This document shows positions 33,614 through 41,885 of a stretch of DNA of 64,000 nucleotides, piece after piece. The stretch comes from Pseudomonadota bacterium (lineage in GTDB: Bacteria; Pseudomonadota; Alphaproteobacteria; Sphingomonadales; Sphingomonadaceae). The notes below the pieces were generated by a model that was not told the origin of the DNA, searched no databases, and saw nothing but the letters and a program-made list of their open reading frames with translations. Where the stretch lies: NCBI GenBank assembly GCA_029550345.1, contig JAKPHK010000011.1, positions 44,043 to 108,042 on the forward strand. Direction: 5' to 3'. A program made the translations under genes and the position numbers. Every line of letters begins with the position of its first letter. The stretch's first letter is position 1.

Positions 33614-34379
33614 TCCCACTTCCTTCCTGCCCCCTGCCGGCTCGCGCGTGGCGGTGCTCGGCGCTTGTGGCGGCATCGGCGCCGACATCGTGCGCGCGCT
33701 GGTCGATGGCGGCTGCACGGTGATCGCCATGGACTTGCCCCGGTCGCTGGCCGAAGCCCCCAGCCCAGCCCCCCATGCTATCGCCTTCAACGGACGCGAC
33801 CCCGCCTCGATCGACACCGCCTTCGCCGAGCTGGCGCAGATCGCACCGGAACTGGACGGCCTGGTGATCGCCTCGGGCTTCGCCGGTCCACGCCAGCCGA
33901 TCGACCAGTGGGGCGTCGACCAGATCGACGACGTGCTGGAAGGCAACCTGCGGCTGATGACCCTGTGCCTGCGCGCGGCGGTTCCGCTGCTGCGCCATGG
34001 CCGCCCGGCCAGCGTGGTGATGCTCACCAGCGACATGGCCTATATCCCCCAGGCCGGCTACGCGCCCTACGTGGCGGCCAAGGCGGGGATGGTCGCGATG
34101 GGCCAGTCGGTCGCGCGCGAACTCGCCCCCAGCGTGCGGATAAACTTCGTCTCGCCCGGCGCGGTCGACACGCCCTTCCTGCGCGGCGGACGCGGCCGCT
34201 CGAACGATCCTTCGGCCCCGCTGCGGTTCGACATGGACGCCTATCTCGCGCAGATCCCGCTCGCGCGCATGGCCACCGCCGCCGACGTGACCGGACCGGT
34301 GCTGTTCCTGCTCGGCCCGGCCTCGGGCTACATGACCGGCAACGTCCTCCACGTCAGCGGCGGCGCCTTCATGGGTTGA
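33606..34379 (+). CDS. Short-chain dehydrogenase/reductase (SDR), last gene of ten-gene operon
   Basis: 257 aa from ATG 33606. 'VAVLGACGGIGADIVRALVDGG' is the dinucleotide loop, 'VVMLTSDMAY' carries the catalytic serine, 'GYAPYVAAKAGMVAMG' the Tyr-x3-Lys, and 'GPASGYMTGNVLHVSGGAFMG' the usual end. 'IAMDLP' after beta2 has an acidic residue, which favours NAD over NADP. A GC hairpin follows at 34387. Confidence 0.9.
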   Translation: MADPTSFLPPAGSRVAVLGACGGIGADIVRALVDGGCTVIAMDLPRSLAEAPSPAPHAIAFNGRDPASIDTAFAELAQIAPELDGLVIASGFAGPRQPIDQWGVDQIDDVLEGNLRLMTLCLRAAVPLLRHGRPASVVMLTSDMAYIPQAGYAPYVAAKAGMVAMGQSVARELAPSVRINFVSPGAVDTPFLRGGRGRSNDPSAPLRFDMDAYLAQIPLARMATAADVTGPVLFLLGPASGYMTGNVLHVSGGAFMG

Positions 34380-34386
34380 ACCGGGT

Positions 34387-34418
34387 ATCGGGCGGGCCGC
34401 CTGCGCGCGCCGCCCGAT
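34387..34418. terminator. Hairpin between convergent SDR and DUF1330 genes
   Basis: ATCGGGCGG / CCGCCCGAT is a perfect 9-bp stem in the 48-bp gap between two convergent genes. There is no U-tract, but position and symmetry fit a bidirectional terminator. Confidence 0.5.
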
Positions 34419-34427
34419 CCGGCCCGA

Positions 34428-35156
34428 TCAGCCGGCCGCGGCTTCATCCGGTGAAAGGCTGTTGTCCATGTCCCGCCACACCCGCCAGCGGCCGTCCTGC
34501 CCCTGGCGGTAGACCAGCAGGGTGCGCCCGCCCACGCGGCGCGCATCGCCTTGCGGCGGGGTAATGGTCATGACGAAGCGGAGCACCACAAAGGCCCGCG
34601 CCCCTTCGACCTCGATCGATTCCAGCGTCGATTCCACCTGCACCCGGTCGCCGCCCCGGGCATGGCGGGCAAAGTGAGCGACGACCGCATCCGCGCCCTT
34701 CAGCAGCGGACCAGCGTTGGGGCTGACCAGGCAATCCGGCTCGTAAAGATCGCGCATGGCCGCCATGTCGCCTTCGGCATAGGCGGTCTTCCACCGTTCC
34801 CCGGCGGCAACGATATCAGCAATCGCAGCCACCCTTTCAGCCTCTCCATCGGCAACCGGCGCCGCGGCGCTTTCCACCGCCAGCACCTGACAGTCGGCAA
34901 TGCCCTCGCGCAGCGGGCGGATCCGGGCATAATCCGGGCCATCCCAGAAGGCGCGCAGCGCGGCCATGTCTGGCCACTGCGAAACCACCACCGAGCCGCC
35001 ATCGCGCCCGGCCCCTTCCAGCACAACCGCGCCCGGCGCGCGCACCACGTATTGGCCGCCCAGCCGGTCCACCAGTTCGGCCGCCGCCGGGGCATAGCCG
35101 CGCATGAAGGCGTCGCGGTCGTGAACGTGGGCAACAACGATCAGATAGGCCGGCAT
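34428..35156 (-). CDS. DUF1330 - SnoaL/NTF2-like fusion protein
   Basis: 242 aa in two parts. Residues 1-95 ('PAYLIVVAHVHDRDAFMRGYAPAAAELVDRLGG', 'VVVSQWPDMAALRAFWDGPDY') are a DUF1330 dimeric alpha/beta barrel. Residues ~110-235 ('WKTAYAEGDMAAMRDLYEPDCLVSP', 'TLLVYRQGQDGRWRVWRDMDNS') are a SnoaL/DUF4440-type NTF2 fold. Each is usually a separate small protein, so the fusion is unusual. It lies 31 bp downstream of the second nitrilase-like gene. Function unknown; both folds often bind small aromatic or acid ligands. Confidence 0.82.
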   Translation of the reverse strand: MPAYLIVVAHVHDRDAFMRGYAPAAAELVDRLGGQYVVRAPGAVVLEGAGRDGGSVVVSQWPDMAALRAFWDGPDYARIRPLREGIADCQVLAVESAAAPVADGEAERVAAIADIVAAGERWKTAYAEGDMAAMRDLYEPDCLVSPNAGPLLKGADAVVAHFARHARGGDRVQVESTLESIEVEGARAFVVLRFVMTITPPQGDARRVGGRTLLVYRQGQDGRWRVWRDMDNSLSPDEAAAG

Positions 35157-35187
35157 CGGCTAACCCCTTTCCACGGTCTCGTGCGCT

Positions 35188-36330
35188 TCACCGCTTGGGC
35201 CAGCGGGCCTTGTCCTGCAGATAGCGCCCGGCATCGAGCGGATCGGTCGGCTGGTAGGCGCCGAACAGGTTGGGGCCGTATTGCGAACGGTATTGCTCGT
35301 AGACCGGCAGGAACAGTTCGCTGTGCACCACCGGCTGGCGATGGCGGGCGCGGAAGGCGGCAATGGGAATGCTTTGGCTGACCAGCGTTTCGAAAGCCAG
35401 CTTGGCGCTGGCCAGCTCCGCCCCGTCCGGCCCGTAGATCACGCTCCCGCCGCCGCCGGTATCGGCGAAATAGCGCGCATTCTCGGGCGAGGCCGCGTTG
35501 TTGGCGAGCGCCGTGTAGACGCCGTTGTAAAGCGAGGTCGCCTGGATATCGATCGGGGTGAACCCGCCCGTGGCCGTGCGCAGGATCAGCTCGGCCCCCT
35601 TCATCGCCATGGCGCGGAACAGTTCCGGCTCCTTCTGGGTGGAACTGGTGGCGATGTTGCCCAGCGGGGTCCGCGCGACGGGGATGACCGCATCGGGCCC
35701 ATACATTTCCACGTAGCGATCCAGCACGTCGTAGATCGTGGTCGTGAACAGCTCCTTGCGGCCGCCGAAGAAGCCCTTGAGATTGCGGGCCTTCCAATGG
35801 CGATCCACGATCTCGCCCTTGTCGTTCATGATCGTGGTGATCGAAAGCAGGGCCTTGGGCCAGGCCGGATCGCGCACGTAGGAGCCGAAAACCAGCCAGC
35901 AGCCGTGTTCGCGCGCCTTGCGAGCCAGCAGTTCCGTCTCGGGCCCGGGCAGTTCGATCGCCACCTTGCGGGCATCGTCAAGGTTCCAGCCGTGGTAATA
36001 GCCGGTCACCGGGAATTCGTGGAAGAACAGGATGTCGTGGCTGACAAGATCGTTGGCCCGGTCGATCAGGTCCACCATGTGCTGCACGTTGGCGAGGCGC
36101 GATTGCTGGAGGTTGGCCAGTTCCACCGGCACCACCCGCGACTGGACGACGCCCAGCGTGATCGCATCCTTGGCCAGCGGCACTGTTTCGTAAGTGCCGT
36201 CCGCCCGCATCGACAGGGGCCTGGGGGCAGCGCCGGGCCTGGCCGCCTGGGCCATCGTGCCCAGTCCGGCCGTGGCGAACACCGAAGCCGCCGCGCAGCC
36301 CCTCATCATGCCGCGCCTCGATATGGTCAT
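35188..36330 (-). CDS. Tat-exported nitrilase-superfamily protein 2 lacking the catalytic cysteine
   Basis: 380 aa from ATG 36330 with AAGGGG 7 bp upstream. The N-terminus 'TISRRGMMRGCAAASVFAT' plus 'GLGTMAQAA' is a twin-arginine signal. The glutamate (E105 in 'LFFHEFPVTG') and lysine (K180 in 'DRHWKARNL') of the carbon-nitrogen hydrolase triad are present. The nucleophile strand reads 'GNIATSSTQKEPELFRAM', so the cysteine is replaced by S229. It is the second such case in the window. A promoter (TTGACG, 18 bp, TATAAA) with operator site 3 lies just upstream. It is probably periplasmic. Confidence 0.84.
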   Translation of the reverse strand: MTISRRGMMRGCAAASVFATAGLGTMAQAARPGAAPRPLSMRADGTYETVPLAKDAITLGVVQSRVVPVELANLQQSRLANVQHMVDLIDRANDLVSHDILFFHEFPVTGYYHGWNLDDARKVAIELPGPETELLARKAREHGCWLVFGSYVRDPAWPKALLSITTIMNDKGEIVDRHWKARNLKGFFGGRKELFTTTIYDVLDRYVEMYGPDAVIPVARTPLGNIATSSTQKEPELFRAMAMKGAELILRTATGGFTPIDIQATSLYNGVYTALANNAASPENARYFADTGGGGSVIYGPDGAELASAKLAFETLVSQSIPIAAFRARHRQPVVHSELFLPVYEQYRSQYGPNLFGAYQPTDPLDAGRYLQDKARWPKR

Positions 36331-36371
36331 TGCAGTGCCCCTTCCAGCTGCCTGCGGACTTTCCGCATCAT

Positions 36372-36383
36372 TTGTACGGACAA
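36372..36383. promoter_or_regulatory. GntR-type operator site 3 (TTGTACGGACAA)
   Basis: A palindrome with one central mismatch, flanked by A/T so that ATTTGT...ACAAAT is symmetrical (36370-36385). It lies just downstream of the -10 box of the minus-strand promoter for the nitrilase-like gene, over the likely transcription start. Confidence 0.75.
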
Positions 36384-36384
36384 A

Positions 36385-36414
36385 TTTATAGGCACCGCCC
36401 GGAAAGGCCGTCAA
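36385..36414 (-). promoter_or_regulatory. Promoter of nitrilase-like gene 2 (TTGACG / TATAAA)
   Basis: On the minus strand TTGACG (36414-36409) is followed by an 18-bp spacer and TATAAA (36390-36385), close to a sigma-70 consensus. Operator site 3 begins right after the -10. Confidence 0.6.
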
Positions 36415-36434
36415 ATGCTAAATGCGCATGAGAA

Positions 36435-36466
36435 AAGGGGCGCTCGGCCGCAGCCGATCGCCCCTT
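36435..36466 (-). terminator. Rho-independent terminator after membrane protein B
   Basis: AAGGGGCG / CGCCCCTT stem with an inner CGGC/GCCG stem. On the minus strand the hairpin is followed by TTTT (complement of 36433-36436). It separates membrane protein B from the nitrilase-like gene, which then has its own promoter. Confidence 0.65.
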
Positions 36467-36485
36467 CCTGACGATCCGGATCCGG

Positions 36486-37178
36486 TCAGAACGGCTTTGT
36501 CGCGCCCAGGAAGCCGGCAAGGCCGATCGTGATCCAGTAAACCACGGCGGTGACCCGCGCCTTGCGGATCAGCTCGGCCAGCCGCGCTTCGGCCTCGGCC
36601 GAGGGGCCCTTGGCCAGCCGGGCGAAGATGCCGGGCCATTCATGCAGATAGAACCGCAAAACCAGGCCGACGATCATGCTCAGCCCGAATACGATCACCT
36701 TGGCCGAATACCACTGCTGCCCCTCGCCCGCCTCGAACGGCCCCATGCCCAGCAACGAGGACAGGCCCGTGCCGATCAGCGCCGGGATGGCGATGTAGCG
36801 CGACCAGTCTTCCAGCGTGCCCCACAGCGTGCGCTTGCGGCTCATCTTGTCGCGGAAAGCCATGAGGGTGATGAACACCCACAGCGCCCAGACCAGCCAG
36901 ACGCCCACAAGGAAATTGCCCCCATAGGGCTGCACGCCCCACAGATGCCCCATGTGCAGGCCCAGCGGCAGCAGCGAAACGATGCCGATGCGCGAGACCA
37001 CATCGATCCGGAACACCGTATCGAGATGGCGCACGCGCTCGGGCACGGTCAGGGCCGGGTCCACCACCTTGTACGAGGTCTGGAACACCGCCCATTCCCC
37101 GCCCAGCCAGTAAACCATGGCCAGGATGTGGGCGAACCGCAGGATCGCCAGTTCCTGCACCTGAAGAAATTCGAGCAT
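36486..37178 (-). CDS. Small integral membrane protein B
   Basis: 230 aa, about six membrane helices. It shares with A, C and D: H17-x6-W24-L-G-x-E28 ('HILAMVYWLGGEWAVF'), D59-x3-R63 ('RIDVVSRIG'), a second histidine in 'LGLHMGHLWG' (also in D) and the C-terminus 'ATKPF'. It is closest to D. It lies downstream of a flavoprotein dehydrogenase and a 69-aa protein on one transcript, which supports a role as membrane electron acceptor or quinone-linked partner. That role is inference; the family name is not certain. Confidence 0.82.
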   Translation of the reverse strand: MLEFLQVQELAILRFAHILAMVYWLGGEWAVFQTSYKVVDPALTVPERVRHLDTVFRIDVVSRIGIVSLLPLGLHMGHLWGVQPYGGNFLVGVWLVWALWVFITLMAFRDKMSRKRTLWGTLEDWSRYIAIPALIGTGLSSLLGMGPFEAGEGQQWYSAKVIVFGLSMIVGLVLRFYLHEWPGIFARLAKGPSAEAEARLAELIRKARVTAVVYWITIGLAGFLGATKPF

Positions 37179-37212
37179 TGCGCCTCTCCCCTCCCCTTGC
37201 GCTGGCGGCGGA

Positions 37213-37422
37213 TCAGTCGGCCTTGCTGAACAGCGCGCGCAGTGCCAGGCCGATCACGGCCGGGCGCATCAGCTTGCCGGCAAGGCGCAACAGCTCCTTG
37301 CCGCCGATCTCGACCGTGCACGGCATCGCATTGGCGACGCCGGCGAGGATGAGGCGATCATCCTCGACCCGGCTGTCACGCACTTCGACGCCCAGCTTGA
37401 TCGCAGGGGTCTTGACCAGCAT
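37213..37422 (-). CDS. Small uncharacterised 69-aa protein
   Basis: 69 aa. Its start lies 1 bp after the flavoprotein stop and it ends 34 bp before membrane protein B, so it is tightly embedded in the operon. 'KLGVEVRDSRVEDDRLILAGVANAMPCTVEIGGKELLRLAGKLMRPAVIGLALRALF' suggests a beta-rich N-terminal part and a C-terminal amphipathic or membrane-associated helix. I do not recognise a family. It may link the soluble flavoprotein to the membrane protein. Confidence 0.65.
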   Translation of the reverse strand: MLVKTPAIKLGVEVRDSRVEDDRLILAGVANAMPCTVEIGGKELLRLAGKLMRPAVIGLALRALFSKAD

Positions 37423-37423
37423 C

Positions 37424-38947
37424 TCAGGCCTGCCCCGCCGGCAGCACCGAAGGCTGCAGCGCCAGCACGCTGCGCGCCGCGCCGCGGCCGGTGATCATGG
37501 CCTCGGTCAGGTAGGAGCCGTTCTGGTAGAGGTCGGAAATGAACGAGCCCAGCTCGCCGGCCTCGTACAGGCGGGCAATCGGCTGGTCGTCGTGGCCGAA
37601 CACCACGCCGTCCATGTTCCGGCGCGCGCCGCCGCCGGTGCAGACGATCGCCGGCGTGATCGGCAGGGCATAGAACGGGCCATTGGCCACCGGCAGCAGG
37701 GTGTCGGCATTGCGCCCGTGGACTTCGTCGTGGCCGGCCGCGCAGCTCGCGTTGTACTGCGCCACTTCCGCTTCCAGCACGGCCGGGTCCACCCCGATCT
37801 TGGCGGCCAGTTCGGCGATGGTATCGGCCTTGTGGATCAGGCCCGCGGCGATTTCCTTGCTGTTGTCCTCGCTCCATTCCTCGGCGACGACCACGGCGCT
37901 CCAGGTCATGACTTCCAGCACCAGCTTGCCCGCCTGACGGGTACTTTCGTCGAAGATCATGTGAACCGGGTGCGCGGCGTTCAGCGGCACGTCAACAAAG
38001 CGGCCGTGCTTCTTTTCCTTGTAATGGGTCAGCTGCAGCTCGTTCGCCTCGTTGTAGAAGCGGCGGCCCTGGTTATCGATGTCAAACCAGCTGAAGGCGG
38101 GCAGCATGAAGTTGCGCAGGTAGCAGGTCTGCTGGTGCGGCAGGCGGATGCCCGGCCAGATCCCGCCCGACTGGCCCTGGTTGCGCAGGTGCCACATATC
38201 GGCACCGGCCTTCTGCATGATCCGCAGGCCATCGCCGGTGTTGTAGGGCGTGCCCAGCGGAACCACGTTCGACAGGCCGTAGTAGTCGCGCTGCATCTGG
38301 GGCGAAGCCTCGTAGCCGCCGATGGCCACGATCACCCCGCGCTCGGCGCGGATGGCCTTGCGCTGGCCGTTCTGCTCCACCCAGGCGCCGAACACTTCCA
38401 GCGTATCGGGGTCCTGGATCAGGTCGACGAGCCGGGTGCCGAACCACACCGGCACGTTGCGCTTTTCCACGTTGGCCTTCAGCGCCATCCACACGCCCGA
38501 AGGGATCGGCAGGATGGTGGAGGTGTAGGCCACCGCGTCGCGCGCGCCCATTTCCGGAAATTCAAGCACGGCGTCGCGTTCGGTGAAACCGGTGCCACGC
38601 AGGAATTCCTGGCCGGCACCCGCGGCGATCTGCTGGATCCACGGCTCGAGGTTGACCATGCGCTCGGCCCAGTCGTCCAGCAGCTCCTCGCTGACCGGGT
38701 TGGCCGCGCTCATCTTGCGCTGGTAGTCCTTCAGCGCCTCCTTGTTCTTGGAGATCAGCAGCGACTGGCCGGAAACCCGGCAGTTGCCGCCGGCGAACTG
38801 CTCCGGCGCCTTTTCCACGATCAGCACGCGCGCATCCGGGGCCGTATCGCGCATCTCGATGGCCGCCGAGGCACCGGCGCAGCCATAGCCACAGATCAGG
38901 ACGTCCACGATTTCGTCCCACCGGGACACGCTGTTCAGACTGGCCAT
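37424..38947 (-). CDS. FAD-dependent dehydrogenase (fumarate reductase / ketosteroid dehydrogenase type)
   Basis: 507 aa. The Rossmann loop 'VDVLICGYGCAGASAAIEMRD' binds FAD, 'RVLIVEKAPEQFAGGNCRVSGQ' and 'GVIVAIGGYEASPQMQRDYYG' are typical of the FAD_binding_2 family, and the C-terminal 'GDAG'-type region appears as 'RLYEAGELGSFISDLYQNGSYLTEAM'. It removes or adds hydrogen at a C-C bond alpha-beta to a carbonyl. There is no signal peptide. It is divergent from a LysR gene with a likely LysR box between them, and is followed by the 69-aa protein and membrane protein B. Confidence 0.88.
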   Translation of the reverse strand: MASLNSVSRWDEIVDVLICGYGCAGASAAIEMRDTAPDARVLIVEKAPEQFAGGNCRVSGQSLLISKNKEALKDYQRKMSAANPVSEELLDDWAERMVNLEPWIQQIAAGAGQEFLRGTGFTERDAVLEFPEMGARDAVAYTSTILPIPSGVWMALKANVEKRNVPVWFGTRLVDLIQDPDTLEVFGAWVEQNGQRKAIRAERGVIVAIGGYEASPQMQRDYYGLSNVVPLGTPYNTGDGLRIMQKAGADMWHLRNQGQSGGIWPGIRLPHQQTCYLRNFMLPAFSWFDIDNQGRRFYNEANELQLTHYKEKKHGRFVDVPLNAAHPVHMIFDESTRQAGKLVLEVMTWSAVVVAEEWSEDNSKEIAAGLIHKADTIAELAAKIGVDPAVLEAEVAQYNASCAAGHDEVHGRNADTLLPVANGPFYALPITPAIVCTGGGARRNMDGVVFGHDDQPIARLYEAGELGSFISDLYQNGSYLTEAMITGRGAARSVLALQPSVLPAGQA

Positions 38948-39015
38948 GTTTCAAGACTCCCCAATGGTGAATTGGCAGCAAGCTAGGGAGCTCTACCGCG
39001 CCGGCCACCAATCAG

Positions 39016-39041
39016 TTGTCAATATCTACAACCTGTGGTTG
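39016..39041. promoter_or_regulatory. Probable LysR-type binding region
   Basis: Between the divergent flavoprotein and LysR genes lie two overlapping symmetrical motifs: TTGT-N8-ACAA (39016-39031) and CAACC-TGT-GGTTG (39029-39041). They end 10 bp before the LysR start, as expected for an autoregulated LysR promoter. Confidence 0.6.
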
Positions 39042-39051
39042 ATATTCCCTG

Positions 39052-39930
39052 ATGGAACTGCGCCACCTGTCCCACTTCCTCGCCGTGGCCGATGCCGGCA
39101 GCCTCACCCTCGCCTCCGATCGGGTCGGCGTCACCCAGCAGGCACTCTCGAAAAGCCTGACCAGACTGGAAACCGAACTGGGCGGCAAACTGTTCGAGCG
39201 TACGGCGCGGGGGATGGCGCCCTCGCGACTGGGCGAGGCCATTGTCGAGCATGCCCGCCAGGTTCTGGCCGATGCCGGACGCCTGCGTCATGCGGCCAGT
39301 GCCGAACTGGGCCTGCAACGCGGGCGGCTGGTGGTCGGGCTCAGTCCGATCGCCGCCACCAGCCGGCTGGGCTGCCGGGTCCTGCGCTTTGCCGAACGCT
39401 ATCCAAGCGTCCGGATCGATGTGGAGAGCGGGATCGACCGGGAGTTCGTGGCGCGGTTGCACCGCGGCGAGATCGACCTGGCGATCTCCTCGCAAACGGC
39501 CGAACAGACCGATAACGTGCTGCTCGAACAGCTCGCTGAGGAAAAATGGGGCGTGGCCGGCAGCTTCGGCAACCCCCTGCTGACGGCGGCCCGGACTCTC
39601 GCCGATCTCGGCCCCGCGCGGTGGATCATCGGCCGCAACACGGCCATGCTCGATGCGCAGATCGCGGAATCGTTTGCCAAAGCCGGAATCGCGCCGCCCC
39701 GGCCGGGGCTGATGACCACGTCGGTCCTGTTCACCCTCCAGGCCCTGCGTCAGTCGCAGTGCCTGGCGATCCTGCCGCAATCGCTGTGCGAGGATGCGCC
39801 CGATCTGCAATGGCGCGATCTGGGCCACGGCGCCTGGCTCACGCCGATCTACCTGATGCGCCGCAAGCGCGCGCTGATCGACGATCTCACCAAGGCCATG
39901 CTCCAGGAACTCGGCGGCAAGGCGGGTTGA
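39052..39930 (+). CDS. LysR-family transcriptional regulator
   Basis: 292 aa. The winged helix-turn-helix is at residues 1-60 ('MELRHLSHFLAVADAGSLTLASDRVGVTQQALSKSLTRLE'). The effector domain begins near residue 90 ('GRLVVGLSPIAATSRLGCRVLRFAERYP'). It is divergent from the FAD dehydrogenase unit and probably activates it in response to an organic acid or aromatic effector. Confidence 0.93.
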   Translation: MELRHLSHFLAVADAGSLTLASDRVGVTQQALSKSLTRLETELGGKLFERTARGMAPSRLGEAIVEHARQVLADAGRLRHAASAELGLQRGRLVVGLSPIAATSRLGCRVLRFAERYPSVRIDVESGIDREFVARLHRGEIDLAISSQTAEQTDNVLLEQLAEEKWGVAGSFGNPLLTAARTLADLGPARWIIGRNTAMLDAQIAESFAKAGIAPPRPGLMTTSVLFTLQALRQSQCLAILPQSLCEDAPDLQWRDLGHGAWLTPIYLMRRKRALIDDLTKAMLQELGGKAG

Positions 39931-39952
39931 GGCGCCCGCTTCCGGGCGCCTC
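39929..39952. terminator. Bidirectional GC hairpin after LysR and YciI genes
   Basis: GAGGCGCCCG-CTTC-CGGGCGCCTC is a perfect 10-bp stem with a tetraloop, filling the 29-bp gap between convergent LysR and YciI genes. The U-tract is weak. Confidence 0.6.
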
Positions 39953-39959
39953 GATCCGT

Positions 39960-40265
39960 TCACCAGGGCTTGCCGCCCACCCAGCTGCCGGCCTTCACGC
40001 CCAGGCGGCTGATCTCGACCGATGCCCAGATGCCGGCCTTGTAATAGGGATCGGCGGCAATGAAGGCCTCCGCATCGGCCTTGTCGGTGGCGCTGATCAC
40101 CAGCAGCGAACCGGCAAAGCCGCCGTCCTCGCCATGCAGCGGGCAGGCCAGCGAAACCCGGTCGAACACCTCGTCCAGATGGCTCAGGTGCTCCTTCAGC
40201 CCGGCCATGCGCACCGGCTTGGTATCGGCCTTGTCGCGGCACACGATGGCGTAAAGTTCAGACAT
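39960..40265 (-). CDS. YciI-family protein
   Basis: 101 aa from ATG 40265, which has a near-perfect AAGGAGGG site 6 bp upstream. 'LYAIVCRDKADTKPVRMAGLKEHLSHLDEV', 'GSLLVISATDKADAEAFIAADPYYKAGIWASVEI' is the YciI/YCII dimeric alpha-beta barrel. Family members include chloromuconolactone-type dehalogenases and muconolactone isomerase-like proteins, so it may isomerise or eliminate from a small ring or lactone. It is the last gene of the minus-strand unit that begins at 49563. Confidence 0.88.
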   Translation of the reverse strand: MSELYAIVCRDKADTKPVRMAGLKEHLSHLDEVFDRVSLACPLHGEDGGFAGSLLVISATDKADAEAFIAADPYYKAGIWASVEISRLGVKAGSWVGGKPW

Positions 40266-40304
40266 GGGTTCCCTCCTTCGGGTTGGTTGGACGATCGACA
40301 CGGG

Positions 40305-41885
40305 TCAGCCCGCAGGCGGCGGAAAGCCAAGCACGCCCGGATTCATCAGGTTGCGCGGATCGAGCGCCTGCTTGATCGCCATCAACAGGGCCGCAGGCGC
40401 GTCCCGCAGGACCGGCAGGAAGGGATAGCCCCGCCCGATCTGGTTCGATGCCGCGCCATGCCGGCGAAACAGGTCGATGGTCATGTCCCGCAGCCGTTCC
40501 ACCAGCGCGCGCGCCTCGGGATTGGCGGCAGGTTCGGTCAGGCGGGCCAGATAGGCCGGATCGGGCGCGCTGCGGTGCAGCGGCAGCCACGTGTCCTGCC
40601 AGTGGAACACGCCCTCGAAACTGAAGCAGGGCGCGGCATGGGCGGAAGCCAGCCGGGTGACGCGCACGCCCAGCCGCTCCATCTCCCCGGCCATGCCGGC
40701 GATCATCGCGTCGAAGGCAGCCGCCAGCCGCTGCCCGTCGCCCAGCGCCACCTTGGCGTTAAGCGCGACCCAGCGCCCCCCGCCGGGCCCGAGGACGCCG
40801 TTCAGCCCCGGAAACGGATCGGCCCGCGCCACCATGGAAATCGTTGGCGCCACGGCCTGCCCGCGCTGCCCGCGCGCAATCGCGGCGCAGGCCGCCAGGG
40901 CGGAACGCAGCCCCGCGCGCGTCCGCTCGGCACAAACCAGATGGAGCGAGAAGTGCCCCTTGGGGATCACCCCCAGGCCGCCGCGCGCCATGGCCAGCAA
41001 GGCCCCGGCCGCGCCGATCACCCCGCCCGCCTCGCGCGCCACCGCCCGCACCGAGCGGGCCATGGAGGCCGCATCGATGTCGAGATGGTCGGTCGCCCCC
41101 GGATCCATGATGTACCCGTCCTCGACCAGCCCCTCGCGCTGGATCGCGCACAGCGCGGCGATGGCATCGGTCATGGCGGCGAAGGCGAAGCTGGCATGGC
41201 CGGTGTGGCTGGGCTGGCGCATCACCCGCAAGGTGGCCCGCACCTTGATCCCGAACGCGCCGCCATCGTGCAGGAACAGCCCGGCCAAATCCGGGCCAAA
41301 TCCGCGGAATACCGGATGGCAGGGCGCCCGCAGCGCCGCCTGCCCGGTGGAAAGCAGGCTGCCATCGGCCAGCACCACGTCCATCGCCAGCACCATGTCG
41401 CTGGCCGCGCCATACCGGGCCGATCCGAAGAACAGCGCCCCGTGCGAGAGCCCGCCCCCCACGGTGGCGCCCGCGCCGGAAAAGGTGCCGAAAAAGGGCA
41501 GGCGCAGCCCGTGCCCGGCGAGGGCCGCGTGGATCGCCTTCCACGTGGCGCCGGCCTCCACCGTCACGGTCATGTTGACCGGATCGATCTCGAGAATGCG
41601 GTCCAGCCCGGCAAGGTCCACCAGTACGGCCTGCCCCGCAGGCAGGACATAGCCCGCCGTATAGCTGAGCCCGCCTCCCCGTGGCACCACGGCCACCCCG
41701 TGCCCGGTGATCGCCGCGATCGCCGGCCCCAGGGTGCTCGCATCGCGCGGGGCCAGGATCGCCACCGGCTCCACCCCGCTGGCGTAAACGTCGTGCCGGG
41801 CCTGCCCCAGCGCTTCGGGATCGACCGTCAGCGCCTCATTGCCGTACAGCTCGCGCAGGCGGGCAAACAGGCTGGCCTGGCTCAC
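40305..41885 (-). CDS. FAD-binding oxidoreductase (VAO/PCMH, GlcD-like) 2
   Basis: 526 aa from GTG 41885, whose GTGA overlaps the stop of membrane protein C by 4 bp. 'LAPRDASTLGPAIAAI', 'AVVPRGGGLSYTAGYVLP', 'VTVEAGATWKAIHAAL' and 'FGTFSGAGATVGGGLSHG' are the FAD_binding_4 fold; the C-terminus ('LRDAPAALLMAIKQALDPRNLMNPG') is the typical end of this family. It is paralogous to 12757-14307. Translational coupling to membrane protein C suggests the membrane protein receives its electrons. Confidence 0.89.
   Translation of the reverse strand: MSQASLFARLRELYGNEALTVDPEALGQARHDVYASGVEPVAILAPRDASTLGPAIAAITGHGVAVVPRGGGLSYTAGYVLPAGQAVLVDLAGLDRILEIDPVNMTVTVEAGATWKAIHAALAGHGLRLPFFGTFSGAGATVGGGLSHGALFFGSARYGAASDMVLAMDVVLADGSLLSTGQAALRAPCHPVFRGFGPDLAGLFLHDGGAFGIKVRATLRVMRQPSHTGHASFAFAAMTDAIAALCAIQREGLVEDGYIMDPGATDHLDIDAASMARSVRAVAREAGGVIGAAGALLAMARGGLGVIPKGHFSLHLVCAERTRAGLRSALAACAAIARGQRGQAVAPTISMVARADPFPGLNGVLGPGGGRWVALNAKVALGDGQRLAAAFDAMIAGMAGEMERLGVRVTRLASAHAAPCFSFEGVFHWQDTWLPLHRSAPDPAYLARLTEPAANPEARALVERLRDMTIDLFRRHGAASNQIGRGYPFLPVLRDAPAALLMAIKQALDPRNLMNPGVLGFPPPAG

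Noticed and set aside
32354..34036. Minus-strand frame of 560 codons opposite crotonase/VOC/SDR genes
   Set aside because: It crosses three genes that overlap each other on the plus strand. A shadow frame.
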